Position numbers and translations under genes: made by a program. A stretch of DNA of 53,588 nt from Shinella lacus (GTDB taxonomy: Bacteria > Pseudomonadota > Alphaproteobacteria > Rhizobiales > Rhizobiaceae), in the NCBI RefSeq assembly GCF_010994755.1, contig NZ_WHSB02000024.1, forward strand, positions 1-53,588, given 5' to 3'. Position 1 is the stretch's first letter. Each line of letters starts with the position of its first letter. This document shows, one piece after another, positions 26,391 through 34,802 of the stretch. The notes under the pieces are model-generated. The model did not search any database, was not told the DNA's origin, and saw only the letters and a program-made list of their open reading frames with translations.

Positions 26391-26406
26391 TTCAGTAGCC
26401 CGTCAG
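26391..26406 (+). promoter_or_regulatory. Direct repeat TTCAG-N6-GTCAG upstream of PepSY gene
   Basis: TTCAGTAGCCCGTCAG ends 53 bp before the PepSY start at 26459. Its half-sites are 11 bp apart, one helical turn, as for OmpR-type response-regulator dimers. The same arrangement precedes the genes at 34353, 35587 and 43561. A GCTGAC element lies further upstream (26368-26373). Confidence 0.55.
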
Positions 26407-26458
26407 TCCCTCTGTGCATGATTTCCTCCATCGACAACACAGCCCAGGAGAAGAAATC

Positions 26459-26776
26459 ATGAGAAAGACATTGGCAGTGCTTGCATTGCTCGCGGTGCTT
26501 CCGGCAACGGCTGCGTTTGCTGGAGAGGCGTGCGACGTTCCGCCTCAGAAGAGGCAATCCTTCGAAGCTCTCGGGAAGCTTGCGGGCGACTTCGGATGGA
26601 CCATCGACAAGATGAAGATCGACGATGGCTGCTACGAACTTCGGGTCACTGACACCAGCGGGAACGTCCTCAAGGTGAAGATCGATCCCGCAACGCTCGA
26701 GGTCGTCGATGGCAGCGTCAAGCGCTTCGGCGATGGCAGTACCATCGGTACGTCGCCGGAGACGGAATTGGACTAG
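26459..26776 (+). CDS. Secreted PepSY-domain protein (two-cysteine type)
   Basis: The 105-residue protein has a signal peptide (RKTLAVLALLAVLPATAAFA, cleavage near A21) and a single PepSY domain. ATG 26459 follows CAGGAGAAGAAATC. Two cysteines, in EACDVP and DDGCYE, are 33 residues apart, a spacing kept exactly in the PepSY paralogues at 34353 and 43561, so a disulfide or metal/cofactor link is plausible. It starts its own transcript after the ABC efflux operon, with the shared direct repeat upstream. Function of such single-domain PepSY proteins is unknown; a periplasmic inhibitor or sensor partner for the nearby histidine kinases is a reasonable guess. Confidence 0.85.
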   Translation: MRKTLAVLALLAVLPATAAFAGEACDVPPQKRQSFEALGKLAGDFGWTIDKMKIDDGCYELRVTDTSGNVLKVKIDPATLEVVDGSVKRFGDGSTIGTSPETELD

Positions 26777-27082
26777 CGATGGTTGCCTTGCGAGTAGGCT
26801 TAGCCTCGAAGCTGTCTATCTGTGGGTGACACCGGGTCGTCCGGCGGGCGAGCGATCTTGGTCTTGATCGCAGACCTGCCGGGATCCGGTGATCGCCCAA
26901 TGGCCGTAGACCGTGTGGTTGGCTAGTGAGGTTCCAAAGGCCGGTTGTATCTTGAATTAGTCCTTTAGTTAGAATAATTCTAAACTGAACATTTTTCTGC
27001 GTTTTCCTTCCATCACGGAATGAGGTTGCGTCGACGCAGCATCATCCCGCTGCACACACAATCACTGCTCGGAGCACCATTC
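26777..27082. other. 306-bp gap before VIT gene
   Basis: No convincing gene is seen on either strand. The right half is AT-rich and contains the Irr-like inverted repeat listed separately. The left half has inverted repeats around GATC (26850-26895) but no terminator with a U-run. Confidence 0.4.
26969..26983. promoter_or_regulatory. Irr-type iron control element upstream of VIT/P-ATPase
   Basis: TTAGAATAATTCTAA is a perfect inverted repeat about a single central base and extends to GTTAGAATAATTCTAAA. It resembles the rhizobial iron control element (TTTAGAA...TTCTAAA) bound by Irr. It lies 100 bp before the VIT start. The same sequence precedes the second VIT copy at 44415-44433. Confidence 0.65.
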
Positions 27083-27778
27083 ATGCGCGCCCTTCACAAG
27101 GAAAATCATCTCATCGAACGGATAGGCTGGCTTCGGGCGGCTGTACTGGGTGCCAATGACGGGTTGATCTCGACGTCGAGCCTGATCGTCGGTGTCGCCG
27201 CGGCGACCAACGCCTCGCATGAGATCCTTGTTGCCGGTGTTGCCGGTCTGGTGGCCGGGGCGATGTCGATGGCGGCGGGCGAATATGTGTCGGTCAGTTC
27301 GCAGGCCGATACCGAGGAAGCCGACATGGCGCGGGAACGGCACGAGCTGGCGACGCAGCCGGAGGCCGAGTTGGCCGAACTCGCGGCAATCTACGAGCAG
27401 CGCGGCGTGGCCCCAGAGCTGGCCCGGCAGGTCGCCGAACAGATGATGGCGAAGGATGCCTTCGAAGCCCATGCGCGGGATGAACTCGGATTGGCGAGCC
27501 ATGTGATGGCAAGACCGGTTCAAGCTGCGCTGACCTCGGCGGTCACGTTTGCGGCGGGTGCGGCTTTGCCGTTGATCGTCGCCCTGCTTGCGCCGGCCGG
27601 AACGGCTGCATGGACCGTGTCCCTTGCTTGCCTCATCGGTCTTGCCATCCTCGGCGCAATCGGGGCACGGGCGGGCGGCGCCAGCATCTGGAAACCGACT
27701 ATCCGGGTGGTGTTCTGGGGCGCTGTCGCGATGGCCTCGACCGCATTGATCGGCTCCGTGATCGGCCGGGCGGTGTGA
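27083..27778 (+). CDS. VIT1/CCC1-family Fe2+/Mn2+ transporter
   Basis: The 231-residue protein has the VIT1 pattern: RIGWLRAAVLGANDGLISTSSLIVG (TM1, about 10-35), GVAGLVAGAMSMAAGEYVSVSSQADTEEAD, a cytoplasmic metal-binding helical region rich in Glu (about 75-150), and three C-terminal membrane helices. Five membrane segments are expected. The start 27083 is chosen because GGAG precedes it and the second copy (44486) begins at the same residue. It exports or sequesters ferrous iron and manganese. It lies 2 bp before a P1B-4 ATPase gene and behind an Irr-type box, so the pair is probably an iron-efflux operon. Confidence 0.9.
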   Translation: MRALHKENHLIERIGWLRAAVLGANDGLISTSSLIVGVAAATNASHEILVAGVAGLVAGAMSMAAGEYVSVSSQADTEEADMARERHELATQPEAELAELAAIYEQRGVAPELARQVAEQMMAKDAFEAHARDELGLASHVMARPVQAALTSAVTFAAGAALPLIVALLAPAGTAAWTVSLACLIGLAILGAIGARAGGASIWKPTIRVVFWGAVAMASTALIGSVIGRAV

Positions 27779-27780
27779 CG

Positions 27781-29760
27781 ATGAAACGTCTGTCGCTCGA
27801 TTTCCAGACCGTCATGTCGGCAATTGCGGTCCTCGGGATGATGCTGGCCGTCGCCGGGACCTGGCCGCCGGCGGAAGGCCTTTCCATTCTAAGATCTCCC
27901 GGTCTGGCGATGGTCTATTTGGCCGGAGGGCTTCCCGCCACCTGGAGCGCCCTGACGGCGTTGTGGCGCGATCATATCCTCGACATCGATCTTCTGATGG
28001 TCGTCGCGGCCGTGGCGGCGGCGATCGTCGGGGCGCCGTTCGAAGGCGCGGTGTTGCTGACGTTGTTCAGCGTGTCGACCACGCTTGAGCACCAGGCATT
28101 GGGACGCGCGCGCAGGGCTATTGAGGCGCTCATGGCGCTCCGGCCGGAGACGGCTTTCCGCAAAGGAGAGGACGGGACCACGGTGGAGGTTCCTGCTGCG
28201 GAGCTTGCCGTCGGCGATGTGGTGGTGCTGCGTCCGGGCGCACGCGTGCCGACCGACGGTGTGATCCTGCATGGCCGTGGCGGAATCGACGAAGCCAATA
28301 TCACCGGTGAGTCGATGCCGGTCTCCAAGGAACCGGGCGAGCAGGTTTTCGAGGCGACCGTCAATCTTGACGGGGTCCTTGACGTGACCGTCACCAGGAC
28401 GGTCGGCGACAGCACGATCGCGCGCATGATCCAGCTCGTCACCGAGGCGCAGGAAGCGAAGGCGCCGTCCGAGCGCTTCAGCGCGTGGTTCGGCCAGCGT
28501 TATACGGTCGGTGTCCTGCTGGGCTCCGCTCTGGCCCTTGCGGTCTTCTATTGGCTTGGCCGCGACTGGGAACAGGCCCTCTACAAGGCCGCGACACTCC
28601 TGGTCGCCGCCAGTCCCTGCGCGATCGTCATCTCAGTCCCGGCAGCGATCCTGTCGGCGCTCTCCGCCGCGGCGCGAGGCGGCGTGCTGTTCAAGGGGGG
28701 CGGTGCGCTCGAAACGCTCGCCGCTGTCGATACCTTCGCGTTCGACAAGACCGGGACCCTGACCAATGGACGTGCAGAGGTTACGCGCATTGTCGCCCTG
28801 GATGGTGAGGATCGCCGTTTCCTTTCGCTCCTTGCCGGGCTGGAAGCGCATTCCGAGCATCACATCGCTGCCGCCATCCGTCGTGAGGCCCTGGTTCATG
28901 GCGTTGAGCCGGTGGCGGTCGTGGACGTTACGTCGCATCCGAGCGCCGGCATCGTCGGCTACGATTCCTTCGGCCCGATATGGGCCGGCAACGCTCACCT
29001 CGTCGAGGACATGGGCGCCTCCGTCGATGATCCGGCGTTCCGTGAACTCGCCGACAGTTCTCAGACCGTGGTCTATCTTGGGCGCGGTGCGACCGTTCTG
29101 GGGGCGGTCAGTGTTGCGGACGAAGCAAGAGCCAGCTCAGCCCCGGCGCTGGCCGCGCTTCGCGCCGGTGGCGTCAACCGCATCGTGATGATGACCGGCG
29201 ACCGCAGGCCGGTGGCCTTGCGCATCGGTACGGAACTTGGCCTTGCGCCCGGCGAGGTTCATGCCGAGATGCTGCCGCAGGACAAGGTGCTCCAGGTCGG
29301 CGACCTCGCGCGTGATGGCAAGGTCGCTTTCGTCGGCGATGGCGTCAACGATGCCGCCGCATTGGCTCGCGCCGACGTCGGCATCGCCATGGGCGCGGCG
29401 GGGTCGGACGTCGCACTGCAGGCCGCCGACGTCGCCCTGCTGTCGGAAGACATGAAGAAGCTGGCCGATGCGCACCGGCTTGCACGGCGGACGGCCGTCA
29501 TCATCCGACAGAATCTCGTCCTCGCGATCGGCGCCATGCTGGTACTTGTGACCGGCGGCCTGTTCTTCGACCTGCCGCTTCCGCTCGCGGTGATCGGACA
29601 CGAAGGCGGCACCGTTCTGGTCGTGCTGAATGGCCTACGCCTCCTGTCGGACCGAATCCGCGCCACCGACGGCTATCTCCACCATTCTCGTCAATATGAG
29701 TTCCAGGATCAAACGGGCAGCACGTCCGGATCGCGGGCGACCTCGCCCACCACACCATGA
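27781..29760 (+). CDS. P1B-4-type metal-exporting ATPase (SPC/HEGGT motifs)
   Basis: The 659-residue protein lacks an N-terminal metal-binding domain and has the P1B-4 markers: SPC in a membrane helix (about 278-280, AASPCAIVISVPAA) and HEGGTVLVVLNGLRLL in the last helix. It has the actuator TGES, phosphorylation DKTGTLTN (D near 322), and GDGVNDAAAL. P1B-4 ATPases include Fe2+ and Co2+ exporters such as Nia of Sinorhizobium, PfeT and CtpD. With VIT and an Irr-type box upstream, iron efflux is the best reading; cobalt or zinc are alternatives. The stop is followed by a decayed MBL fragment. Confidence 0.9.
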   Translation: MKRLSLDFQTVMSAIAVLGMMLAVAGTWPPAEGLSILRSPGLAMVYLAGGLPATWSALTALWRDHILDIDLLMVVAAVAAAIVGAPFEGAVLLTLFSVSTTLEHQALGRARRAIEALMALRPETAFRKGEDGTTVEVPAAELAVGDVVVLRPGARVPTDGVILHGRGGIDEANITGESMPVSKEPGEQVFEATVNLDGVLDVTVTRTVGDSTIARMIQLVTEAQEAKAPSERFSAWFGQRYTVGVLLGSALALAVFYWLGRDWEQALYKAATLLVAASPCAIVISVPAAILSALSAAARGGVLFKGGGALETLAAVDTFAFDKTGTLTNGRAEVTRIVALDGEDRRFLSLLAGLEAHSEHHIAAAIRREALVHGVEPVAVVDVTSHPSAGIVGYDSFGPIWAGNAHLVEDMGASVDDPAFRELADSSQTVVYLGRGATVLGAVSVADEARASSAPALAALRAGGVNRIVMMTGDRRPVALRIGTELGLAPGEVHAEMLPQDKVLQVGDLARDGKVAFVGDGVNDAAALARADVGIAMGAAGSDVALQAADVALLSEDMKKLADAHRLARRTAVIIRQNLVLAIGAMLVLVTGGLFFDLPLPLAVIGHEGGTVLVVLNGLRLLSDRIRATDGYLHHSRQYEFQDQTGSTSGSRATSPTTP

Positions 29761-29826
29761 TTGGACCCAGTGCTGATTGGGCGGCAGCCGGACCTTCCCT
29801 GTCCTAAAAACCGCAAAGGGACACCG

Positions 29827-30000
29827 ATGCTGACTTTGACATCGCTCGGCGCGCCACCGCATCCTTATCGACTGCGGGCTGTTCCAGGGGCTCAAGAACC
29901 TGCGCGAGCTTAACTGGGAGAAGCTTCCGGTTCAGCCTGCGGCGATCGGCGCGGTCATCCTGACGCAGGCCCATCTCGACCGTTCCGGATAGTCGCCGGC
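29827..30000 (+). pseudogene. Decayed N-terminal copy of the MBL/beta-CASP nuclease gene
   Basis: From ATG 29827 the sequence starts as MLTLTSLG-, loses about 48 bp relative to the gene at 9883, then continues in a shifted frame as RILIDCGLFQGLKNLRELNW, as in the intact gene. The metal motif has become TQAHLDRSG (HAHLDH in the intact gene) and a TAG follows. The beta-CASP part is absent. It is a dead fragment in the gap 29761-30076 after the P-type ATPase. Confidence 0.8.
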
Positions 30001-30076
30001 ATCGGATAACACATGCCTCGTCTCACTTGCGCCAGATCAAGAACGTTCCTTTGCCAATGGTGTATCAGGGGGGGAA

Positions 30077-30478
30077 ATGAAGGATCGGATCGTGGTCAAG
30101 GCACAAGAACTACCCTCAAGTTTCCACCACGTGCGGTTGGTTCTCGCTCGCGGCAAAGACCATCCGGAGGGAGATCGGGAAGAAGGCTATGATCTTCTGG
30201 TTCCGCTCAACCACGAAGGATTCCTTGATCCGCTGGAATGGAAGAAATCTCGCGACGCCTGTCGCGTCCGATATTTTCGGGACGGTAAGACGGCCCGCAT
30301 CGGGCTGTTGCGGCGCAAGCCCGGCGGGCAGTGGTATTTCGATTACGAGCTGGGTGATCGGGACGACGAGATCGGTTTCCGCCTGGGCGAGGAGTGCTTC
30401 CGTCTTGGCGAATACATCTCGGTCGGGCGGGAAGGCGCGTTTGTCACCTATCAGGTCGCGCGCGTCGAAAAGCCCTGA
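30077..30478 (+). CDS. Unknown 133-residue protein
   Basis: ATG 30077 follows an AGGGGGG-type leader. The protein is soluble and charged, with a central region HEGFLDPLEWKKSRDACRV and several Arg/Gly-rich turns ending VGREGAFVTYQVARVEKP. It appears as a compact beta-rich single domain. I do not recognise the family. It is followed after 35 bp by a YdcH-like gene, probably in the same operon. Confidence 0.65.
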   Translation: MKDRIVVKAQELPSSFHHVRLVLARGKDHPEGDREEGYDLLVPLNHEGFLDPLEWKKSRDACRVRYFRDGKTARIGLLRRKPGGQWYFDYELGDRDDEIGFRLGEECFRLGEYISVGREGAFVTYQVARVEKP

Positions 30479-30513
30479 CGCCGGGGCGAAATTGCAGAAA
30501 AGGAGAAAGAACC

Positions 30514-30753
30514 TTGTCGAATACACCTCACACTCTTGGCGACGAATTCCCAGACCAGATGGACGCCATTCATGCCCTGAAGGCGAAAAGCCCGGAGTTT
30601 GCGCATGTTTTGACGGAATATGACGCGGTGAACGACAAGATTCATCGGTCCGAGACACGTCTCGACGCCATTTCCGAAGCAGCCGAGGCCGATCTGCGCC
30701 GCCAGCGGCTGATGTTAAAAGACAAGATCGTGGCATCGCTCCGCAACGCGTGA
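30514..30753 (+). CDS. YdcH/DUF465-family small protein (TTG start)
   Basis: The 79-residue protein has the DUF465 pattern: DQMDAIHALKAKSPEFAHVL, EYDAVNDKIHRSE, then LRRQRLMLKDKIVASL. AAAGGAG lies 9 bases before TTG 30514; the ATG at residue 16 would leave out part of the conserved first helix, so TTG is preferred. These are small coiled-coil proteins found widely in alphaproteobacteria, with no settled function. It is followed by a terminator-like hairpin and a convergent gene. Confidence 0.85.
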   Translation: MSNTPHTLGDEFPDQMDAIHALKAKSPEFAHVLTEYDAVNDKIHRSETRLDAISEAAEADLRRQRLMLKDKIVASLRNA

Positions 30754-30798
30754 GGGGACTGCGAGGCCGCGTTTTGCTGCCCCGCTTGCATTACCCGA

Positions 30799-30833
30799 TT
30801 TCGGGGAGATCAGCGACACCACTCTCCCCGAAA
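30799..30833. terminator. Bidirectional terminator-like hairpin
   Basis: TTTCGGGGAGA (30799-30809) and TCTCCCCGAAA (30823-30833) form a perfect 11-bp stem with a 13-base loop, between the convergent ydcH-like and DUF4010 genes. There is no long U-run on either strand. Confidence 0.6.
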
Positions 30834-30911
30834 CCATCGCTTACAGCCGACCAGACCGACCCATCAAGGCCCGAGTGTGGCCGCATGCCCGGCCGCAATC
30901 TCCCCCTCAAT

Positions 30912-32177
30912 TCACGAACGGCCAAGATACAGAGACGCTGCCATGCCGGCCGCAAGGCCGAGCACGCTAAGGGCGCTGACGGGCCCGCCGATCCTTGAGC
31001 CTCCGACCCATGCCGCCATCACGGCTTTGACAAGTGTATTCATGGCCACGGCGATCAGGATCGCATCTGCCGCAAGACCGGGCTCGATCGAATGCGACGC
31101 CAGGCGGGCCATGGAGATCGAAATCGCATCCACATCGGCGATGCCCGAAGCGGCGGCGGTCACCAGAACGCCCGCATTCCCGAACGACTGCTGAAGCAGA
31201 TGCGACACCACCATGACCACGGTGATGAGTGTCCCCATTTTCAGGGCAGGCGCCAATTCCAGCGGGTTGGTGATCGTAAGTTCCGGCTGTTCGGAGGAGC
31301 CGCGACTTTGTAGCAGCAGGAGCCCGGCGCCGATGGCGAGCACGCCACCGCCGATGAGCAATGGCCATTTGAGATGCGGAAGCAAGCTTGGGTTCAAGGC
31401 CGTCGCCACGACTGCAACGCGGATGATCATGGTCAAGCCGGAAAGAAGCACGCCACAGGAAAGCAGCGTGCTGGACTCGGGGTGCCGGCGGGCAAGCCTT
31501 GCCAGCGTCAAGGTCGTCGCTGTCGAAGAGGCGAGCCCGCCCGCGATCGCCGTCATCAGGACGCCAAGCCGGTCCCCGAACACGCGGACGGCGACGTAGC
31601 CGGCGAAGGAGACCGCGGCGATCAGGATGGTCAGCAACCAGATCTCATATGGATTGACGGTGCCCCAGGGATCGACCGGCCTGTTCGGCAGGATCGGCAG
31701 CATGAGAAAGGTCATTGCCAGAAGCGTCAGGCCCGACCGGATCTCATTCCAGCTCAGCGACGCGACCCAACGATGCAACGGCTCGCGCAGGGCAAGCAGC
31801 ACAGCCGTGGCAACAGCCCCGGCGATGGCGGCTGCAAGGTCGCCGACGACGGCAAGCGTTCCCAGCAGGAACGTGGCTATGCCGGCGACGACGGATGTCG
31901 CGCTGTAATTTCGCTCGGCCCGCGCTTCGAGCCAGTGGTAGGAGGCGAATGCCGCGGTGAACCCGAGGAAAACAAGACCGATCACGAGGCCAGAGTCGAA
32001 CTGCCGGGCCAGGGCGCCGGTAATGCCGCCGGTGAGACCGGTCAGCGCGAACGTTCGTAGACCTGCCGCGCGCAGATGGTCTTCCTCGTTGCGGGTACGC
32101 CATCCACGCTCCAGGCCGATCAGCAGACCGATCGAAAGCGATACCGCAAGGCGGCTGAGCAGGGCGTCAGTGTCCAT
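30912..32177 (-). CDS. MgtC/SapB-type plus DUF4010 membrane protein
   Basis: The 421-residue protein has about 11-12 hydrophobic segments. Its N-terminus has the MgtC-like sequence LLSRLAVSLSIGLLIGLERGW and RAAGLRTFALTGLTGG, and the C-terminal half is the DUF4010 domain (GGLASSTATTLTLARLARRH; ASGIADVDAISISMARLA). Members are inner-membrane proteins of unknown transport function, often linked to magnesium or acid stress. It is transcribed toward the ydcH-like gene and its start lies 44 bp after the end of the histidine kinase gene on the same strand, so it may be the last gene of that transcript. Confidence 0.9.
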   Translation of the reverse strand: MDTDALLSRLAVSLSIGLLIGLERGWRTRNEEDHLRAAGLRTFALTGLTGGITGALARQFDSGLVIGLVFLGFTAAFASYHWLEARAERNYSATSVVAGIATFLLGTLAVVGDLAAAIAGAVATAVLLALREPLHRWVASLSWNEIRSGLTLLAMTFLMLPILPNRPVDPWGTVNPYEIWLLTILIAAVSFAGYVAVRVFGDRLGVLMTAIAGGLASSTATTLTLARLARRHPESSTLLSCGVLLSGLTMIIRVAVVATALNPSLLPHLKWPLLIGGGVLAIGAGLLLLQSRGSSEQPELTITNPLELAPALKMGTLITVVMVVSHLLQQSFGNAGVLVTAAASGIADVDAISISMARLASHSIEPGLAADAILIAVAMNTLVKAVMAAWVGGSRIGGPVSALSVLGLAAGMAASLYLGRS

Positions 32178-32221
32178 GGTCTCCCGAGTTGCCTTTCAGC
32201 ATCTGGCGTCGATGTCGATGA

Positions 32222-33550
32222 TCATTTGTCTATGAAGAACCTTGCCTCAAACCCGTCAATCCTGCCGCTTGCGGGAGATTGGAGTTCTATCCGTCCATTT
32301 GTTCCGGCAGCAATGGTCCGGGCGATGGCGAGCCCCAGGCCGGCCCCCCGCACCAGAGCCTGACCGCGCTCGAAGGGCTCGCTCAGCCGCGCAAGCACTG
32401 CGGAAGGCACGACCGGGCCGGCGTTCGTGACGCGCAGACAGCCGTCTGCCGACAAGGTGACGGCGACCGGTTCGTCCCGCACGCCATGCTTGAGGGCGTT
32501 TTCGATCAGGTTCCGGGCCAGGATGGCGAAGGCGTCGGCGTCGATGCTTGCGAATACCGGCGCGTCTGGCAGTGTCAGGTCGATGCGCCCTGCAGTCTCG
32601 GCCTGCCCGTCGAATTCGCTCACAACCATCCGCAGGATGGCGCCGATCTCGACCGGCGCCTCGGCGAGAAGGCGTCCGCCCTCGGCTCTCGCCAGTTGCA
32701 TGAGTTTCTCGGTGAGGCGGGAAAGGCGCCGCAAGGCGGTCTGCATATCCTCGGCGCGCTCGCGCGTGGCGTCGTCCGGCGCTTGCGCGATCATGCGCTG
32801 CGCCTGCGCCAGTGCAGCAGCCACCGGTGTCCGCAGCTCATGGGCCGATTTGGCCGCCAGGCTGCGCTCGGCCTGCAAGGTACGCGTCAATCGGTCCAGG
32901 AGGTGGTTGACCGCTTTGGCGACGGGGCCGATCTCCGAGGGCAGGTCCTCCGCGTCGATGGGTGTCAAATCACCGCCGCCGCGCGCCTCGATCTGCGAGC
33001 GGAAGGTCCGAACCGGGGTCATGGACAGCCGGACAATGACCCAGATGCCGATCAAGCCGAGCGGGACAATGACGGCCAGCGGCAGGCTCAGCCCGAGCAA
33101 CAGTCGCCCGGCGGTCATCCGGCGATGCGACAGGGGCTCCGCGATGGTGATGGTCAGATTCTGCTGGAGGGTCGCGTCGGAGTAGAGGCGGTGCGTCGGC
33201 GTCGTGGCAAAGCCCATTCCGGAAAACGGCGGGAATGCCGCGAGATCGGCGCTGTGCGATCGCAGCAGAACCTTGCCCGCGGCATCGCGCACGACATAGG
33301 TGAAATACTCGTCGTGCTGGCGGAGCGTGGCAACGCGCTGTTCGGTGTCGTCGGCATCGCGGCCGATGATCTCGATCGCCGCAAGCGGCAGGATGCGTTG
33401 CGCCGTCTCTTCGAGGGCGCTGTCGAACACCTCGTCCATTTCGTGGCGCAGCATCTGCGCGGTCACGACCGCGGCAAGTGCCCATAACACCGTTAGCCCT
33501 AGCCCCAGCCATAGCGAGAGCCGCCATTGCAGGCTCCTGGGCCGCTTCAT
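32222..33550 (-). CDS. Sensor histidine kinase, copy A
   Basis: The 442-residue protein has two membrane helices (about 12-32 and 150-173) around a periplasmic sensor domain, a HAMP-like region, the H-box SAHELRTPVAAA with H237, N-box LIENALKHG and G-box GAGLGLAIARTI. The start ATG 33550 overlaps the stop of the response-regulator gene (ATGA). It is the partner of that regulator and phosphorylates it in response to an unknown periplasmic signal. A similar kinase of the same order lies at 41079. The divergent neighbour is a PepSY protein, which could act as a signal modulator. Confidence 0.92.
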   Translation of the reverse strand: MKRPRSLQWRLSLWLGLGLTVLWALAAVVTAQMLRHEMDEVFDSALEETAQRILPLAAIEIIGRDADDTEQRVATLRQHDEYFTYVVRDAAGKVLLRSHSADLAAFPPFSGMGFATTPTHRLYSDATLQQNLTITIAEPLSHRRMTAGRLLLGLSLPLAVIVPLGLIGIWVIVRLSMTPVRTFRSQIEARGGGDLTPIDAEDLPSEIGPVAKAVNHLLDRLTRTLQAERSLAAKSAHELRTPVAAALAQAQRMIAQAPDDATRERAEDMQTALRRLSRLTEKLMQLARAEGGRLLAEAPVEIGAILRMVVSEFDGQAETAGRIDLTLPDAPVFASIDADAFAILARNLIENALKHGVRDEPVAVTLSADGCLRVTNAGPVVPSAVLARLSEPFERGQALVRGAGLGLAIARTIAAGTNGRIELQSPASGRIDGFEARFFIDK

Positions 33551-34206
33551 CTTGCCGTTCCAAGACGATACCCGATGCCCCGCACCGTATCGATCGCGCC
33601 GTGGCCGAGCTTCTTGCGCAGTCTGCTGACGTGAACCTCGATCGTATTGCTCTCGACCTCTGCGCCGAATGCATAGAGCCGATCTTCGAGCTGCGCCTTG
33701 GTCATCGCGATGCCGGGCCGCTGCAGAAATGCTTCGAACAGCGCCCATTCGCGACCGGTAAGCTCAACAGGGCGCGCGCCGTGCATCACGATCCGGGCGG
33801 CGAGATCGATGCGCAGGTCGCCGATCTCGATGAGAGGATTCGGGTTGCCGCTGTATCGCCGCGCCACCGCATTCAGCCGCGAGGAGAGTTCCGACAGATC
33901 GAACGGCTTGATCATGTAGTCGTCGGCGCCGGCATCGAGGCCCGCGATGCGGTCGGAGATCTGGTCGAGCGCCGTCAGGATGATGACCGGCGTCACGCTG
34001 CCCTCGGCTCGAAGCTTTTTGAGAAAGGCGATGCCCAATCCGTCCGGGAGCATCAGATCGAGCAGGATGAGATCGTATGCCGCGCTTTGGAGATGTTCGC
34101 GCGCCGCATCGAGCCGTGTCACCCAGTCCACCGAGTGGAGGGCGGCAACCTGCTCGCGCACGGCCTTTCCGAGGATAGCATCGTCTTCGATCAGTAGAAC
34201 TCTCAT
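33547..34206 (-). CDS. OmpR-family response regulator, copy A
   Basis: The 219-residue protein has a receiver domain (IEDDAILG; phospho-acceptor D50 in LILLDLMLPDG; lysine in MIKPFDL) and a C-terminal winged helix (SNTIEVHVSRLRKKLGHGAI, TVRGIGYRL). Its start at 34206 is divergent from the PepSY gene at 34353, and the gap contains the TTCAG-N6-GTCAG repeat. OmpR-type regulators bind such direct repeats as dimers, so this repeat is the probable site for this regulator or its copy at 42440. Confidence 0.93.
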   Translation of the reverse strand: MRVLLIEDDAILGKAVREQVAALHSVDWVTRLDAAREHLQSAAYDLILLDLMLPDGLGIAFLKKLRAEGSVTPVIILTALDQISDRIAGLDAGADDYMIKPFDLSELSSRLNAVARRYSGNPNPLIEIGDLRIDLAARIVMHGARPVELTGREWALFEAFLQRPGIAMTKAQLEDRLYAFGAEVESNTIEVHVSRLRKKLGHGAIDTVRGIGYRLGTAR

Positions 34207-34283
34207 CCCAGGGTCACCCGTCTCGCCATCCTCCTGCCTAGCGTCCGATGCTGTCGGTTTGCTGAAGACCGCCCCATCGCTGC

Positions 34284-34299
34284 TTCAGGCGTTCGTCAG
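34284..34299 (+). promoter_or_regulatory. Direct repeat TTCAG-N6-GTCAG in divergent PepSY/regulator gap
   Basis: TTCAGGCGTTCGTCAG ends 54 bp before the PepSY start (34353) and lies 78 bp from the response-regulator start (34206). GCTGAA (34261 region) lies upstream, as GCTGAC does at the other sites. Confidence 0.6.
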
Positions 34300-34352
34300 G
34301 AGAGCGTGCCATGGTTCCCCCCGAAAGCGCGTTGATCAGGAACAATGAAACG

Positions 34353-34748
34353 ATGAAACATTTGCTGGCCGCGATCCTCGTTCTGGCGTTTTCCGGTCCC
34401 GGTATCGCCAAGGCTGACGACGACGATTGCCATGTCTCGATGGATCGATGGAAGCCGCGGGAAGCGGTCGAAACAATGGCCGCCAGTCAAGGCTGGACCG
34501 TTGCCAGGATCAAGATCGATGACGGCTGTTACGAAATCCGGGGAACCGACCGGAATGGCCTGGCTTTCAAGGCCAAGGTCGATCCGGAAACCCTCGAAAT
34601 CGTCAAGTTCCGGCACAGGGATCGCGATGACGACCGTCACGGATCGAGGCGTCAGCGGCCGCCAGCCTCGCAGAACGACACCGTAGGCGGAACATCCTCC
34701 AACACCCTGCTCGGGACGACCGTGCGGCCCAAGACCACCATCAAGTAG
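34353..34748 (+). CDS. Secreted PepSY-domain protein (two-cysteine type)
   Basis: The 131-residue protein has a signal peptide (HLLAAILVLAFSGPGIAKA) and a PepSY domain with cysteines in DDCHVS and DDGCYE 33 residues apart, as in the other two paralogues. A basic, Arg/Asp-rich segment and a 30-residue Ser/Thr-rich tail follow. ATG 34353 is preferred to the ATG at 34311 because AGGAA lies 10 bases upstream and the signal peptide then begins properly. It is divergent from the kinase/regulator pair and 54 bp before a cytochrome b561 gene. Confidence 0.85.
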   Translation: MKHLLAAILVLAFSGPGIAKADDDDCHVSMDRWKPREAVETMAASQGWTVARIKIDDGCYEIRGTDRNGLAFKAKVDPETLEIVKFRHRDRDDDRHGSRRQRPPASQNDTVGGTSSNTLLGTTVRPKTTIK

Positions 34749-34802
34749 CAATCCCATCTCGCTATCGCTCAAGCGCTGCGACCGTCGCAAGGAGATCCCG
34801 CC

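Noticed and set aside
30012..30076. Extension of the MBL remnant toward the next gene
   Set aside because: Similarity to the intact MBL gene ends near 30000; the remaining bases show none.
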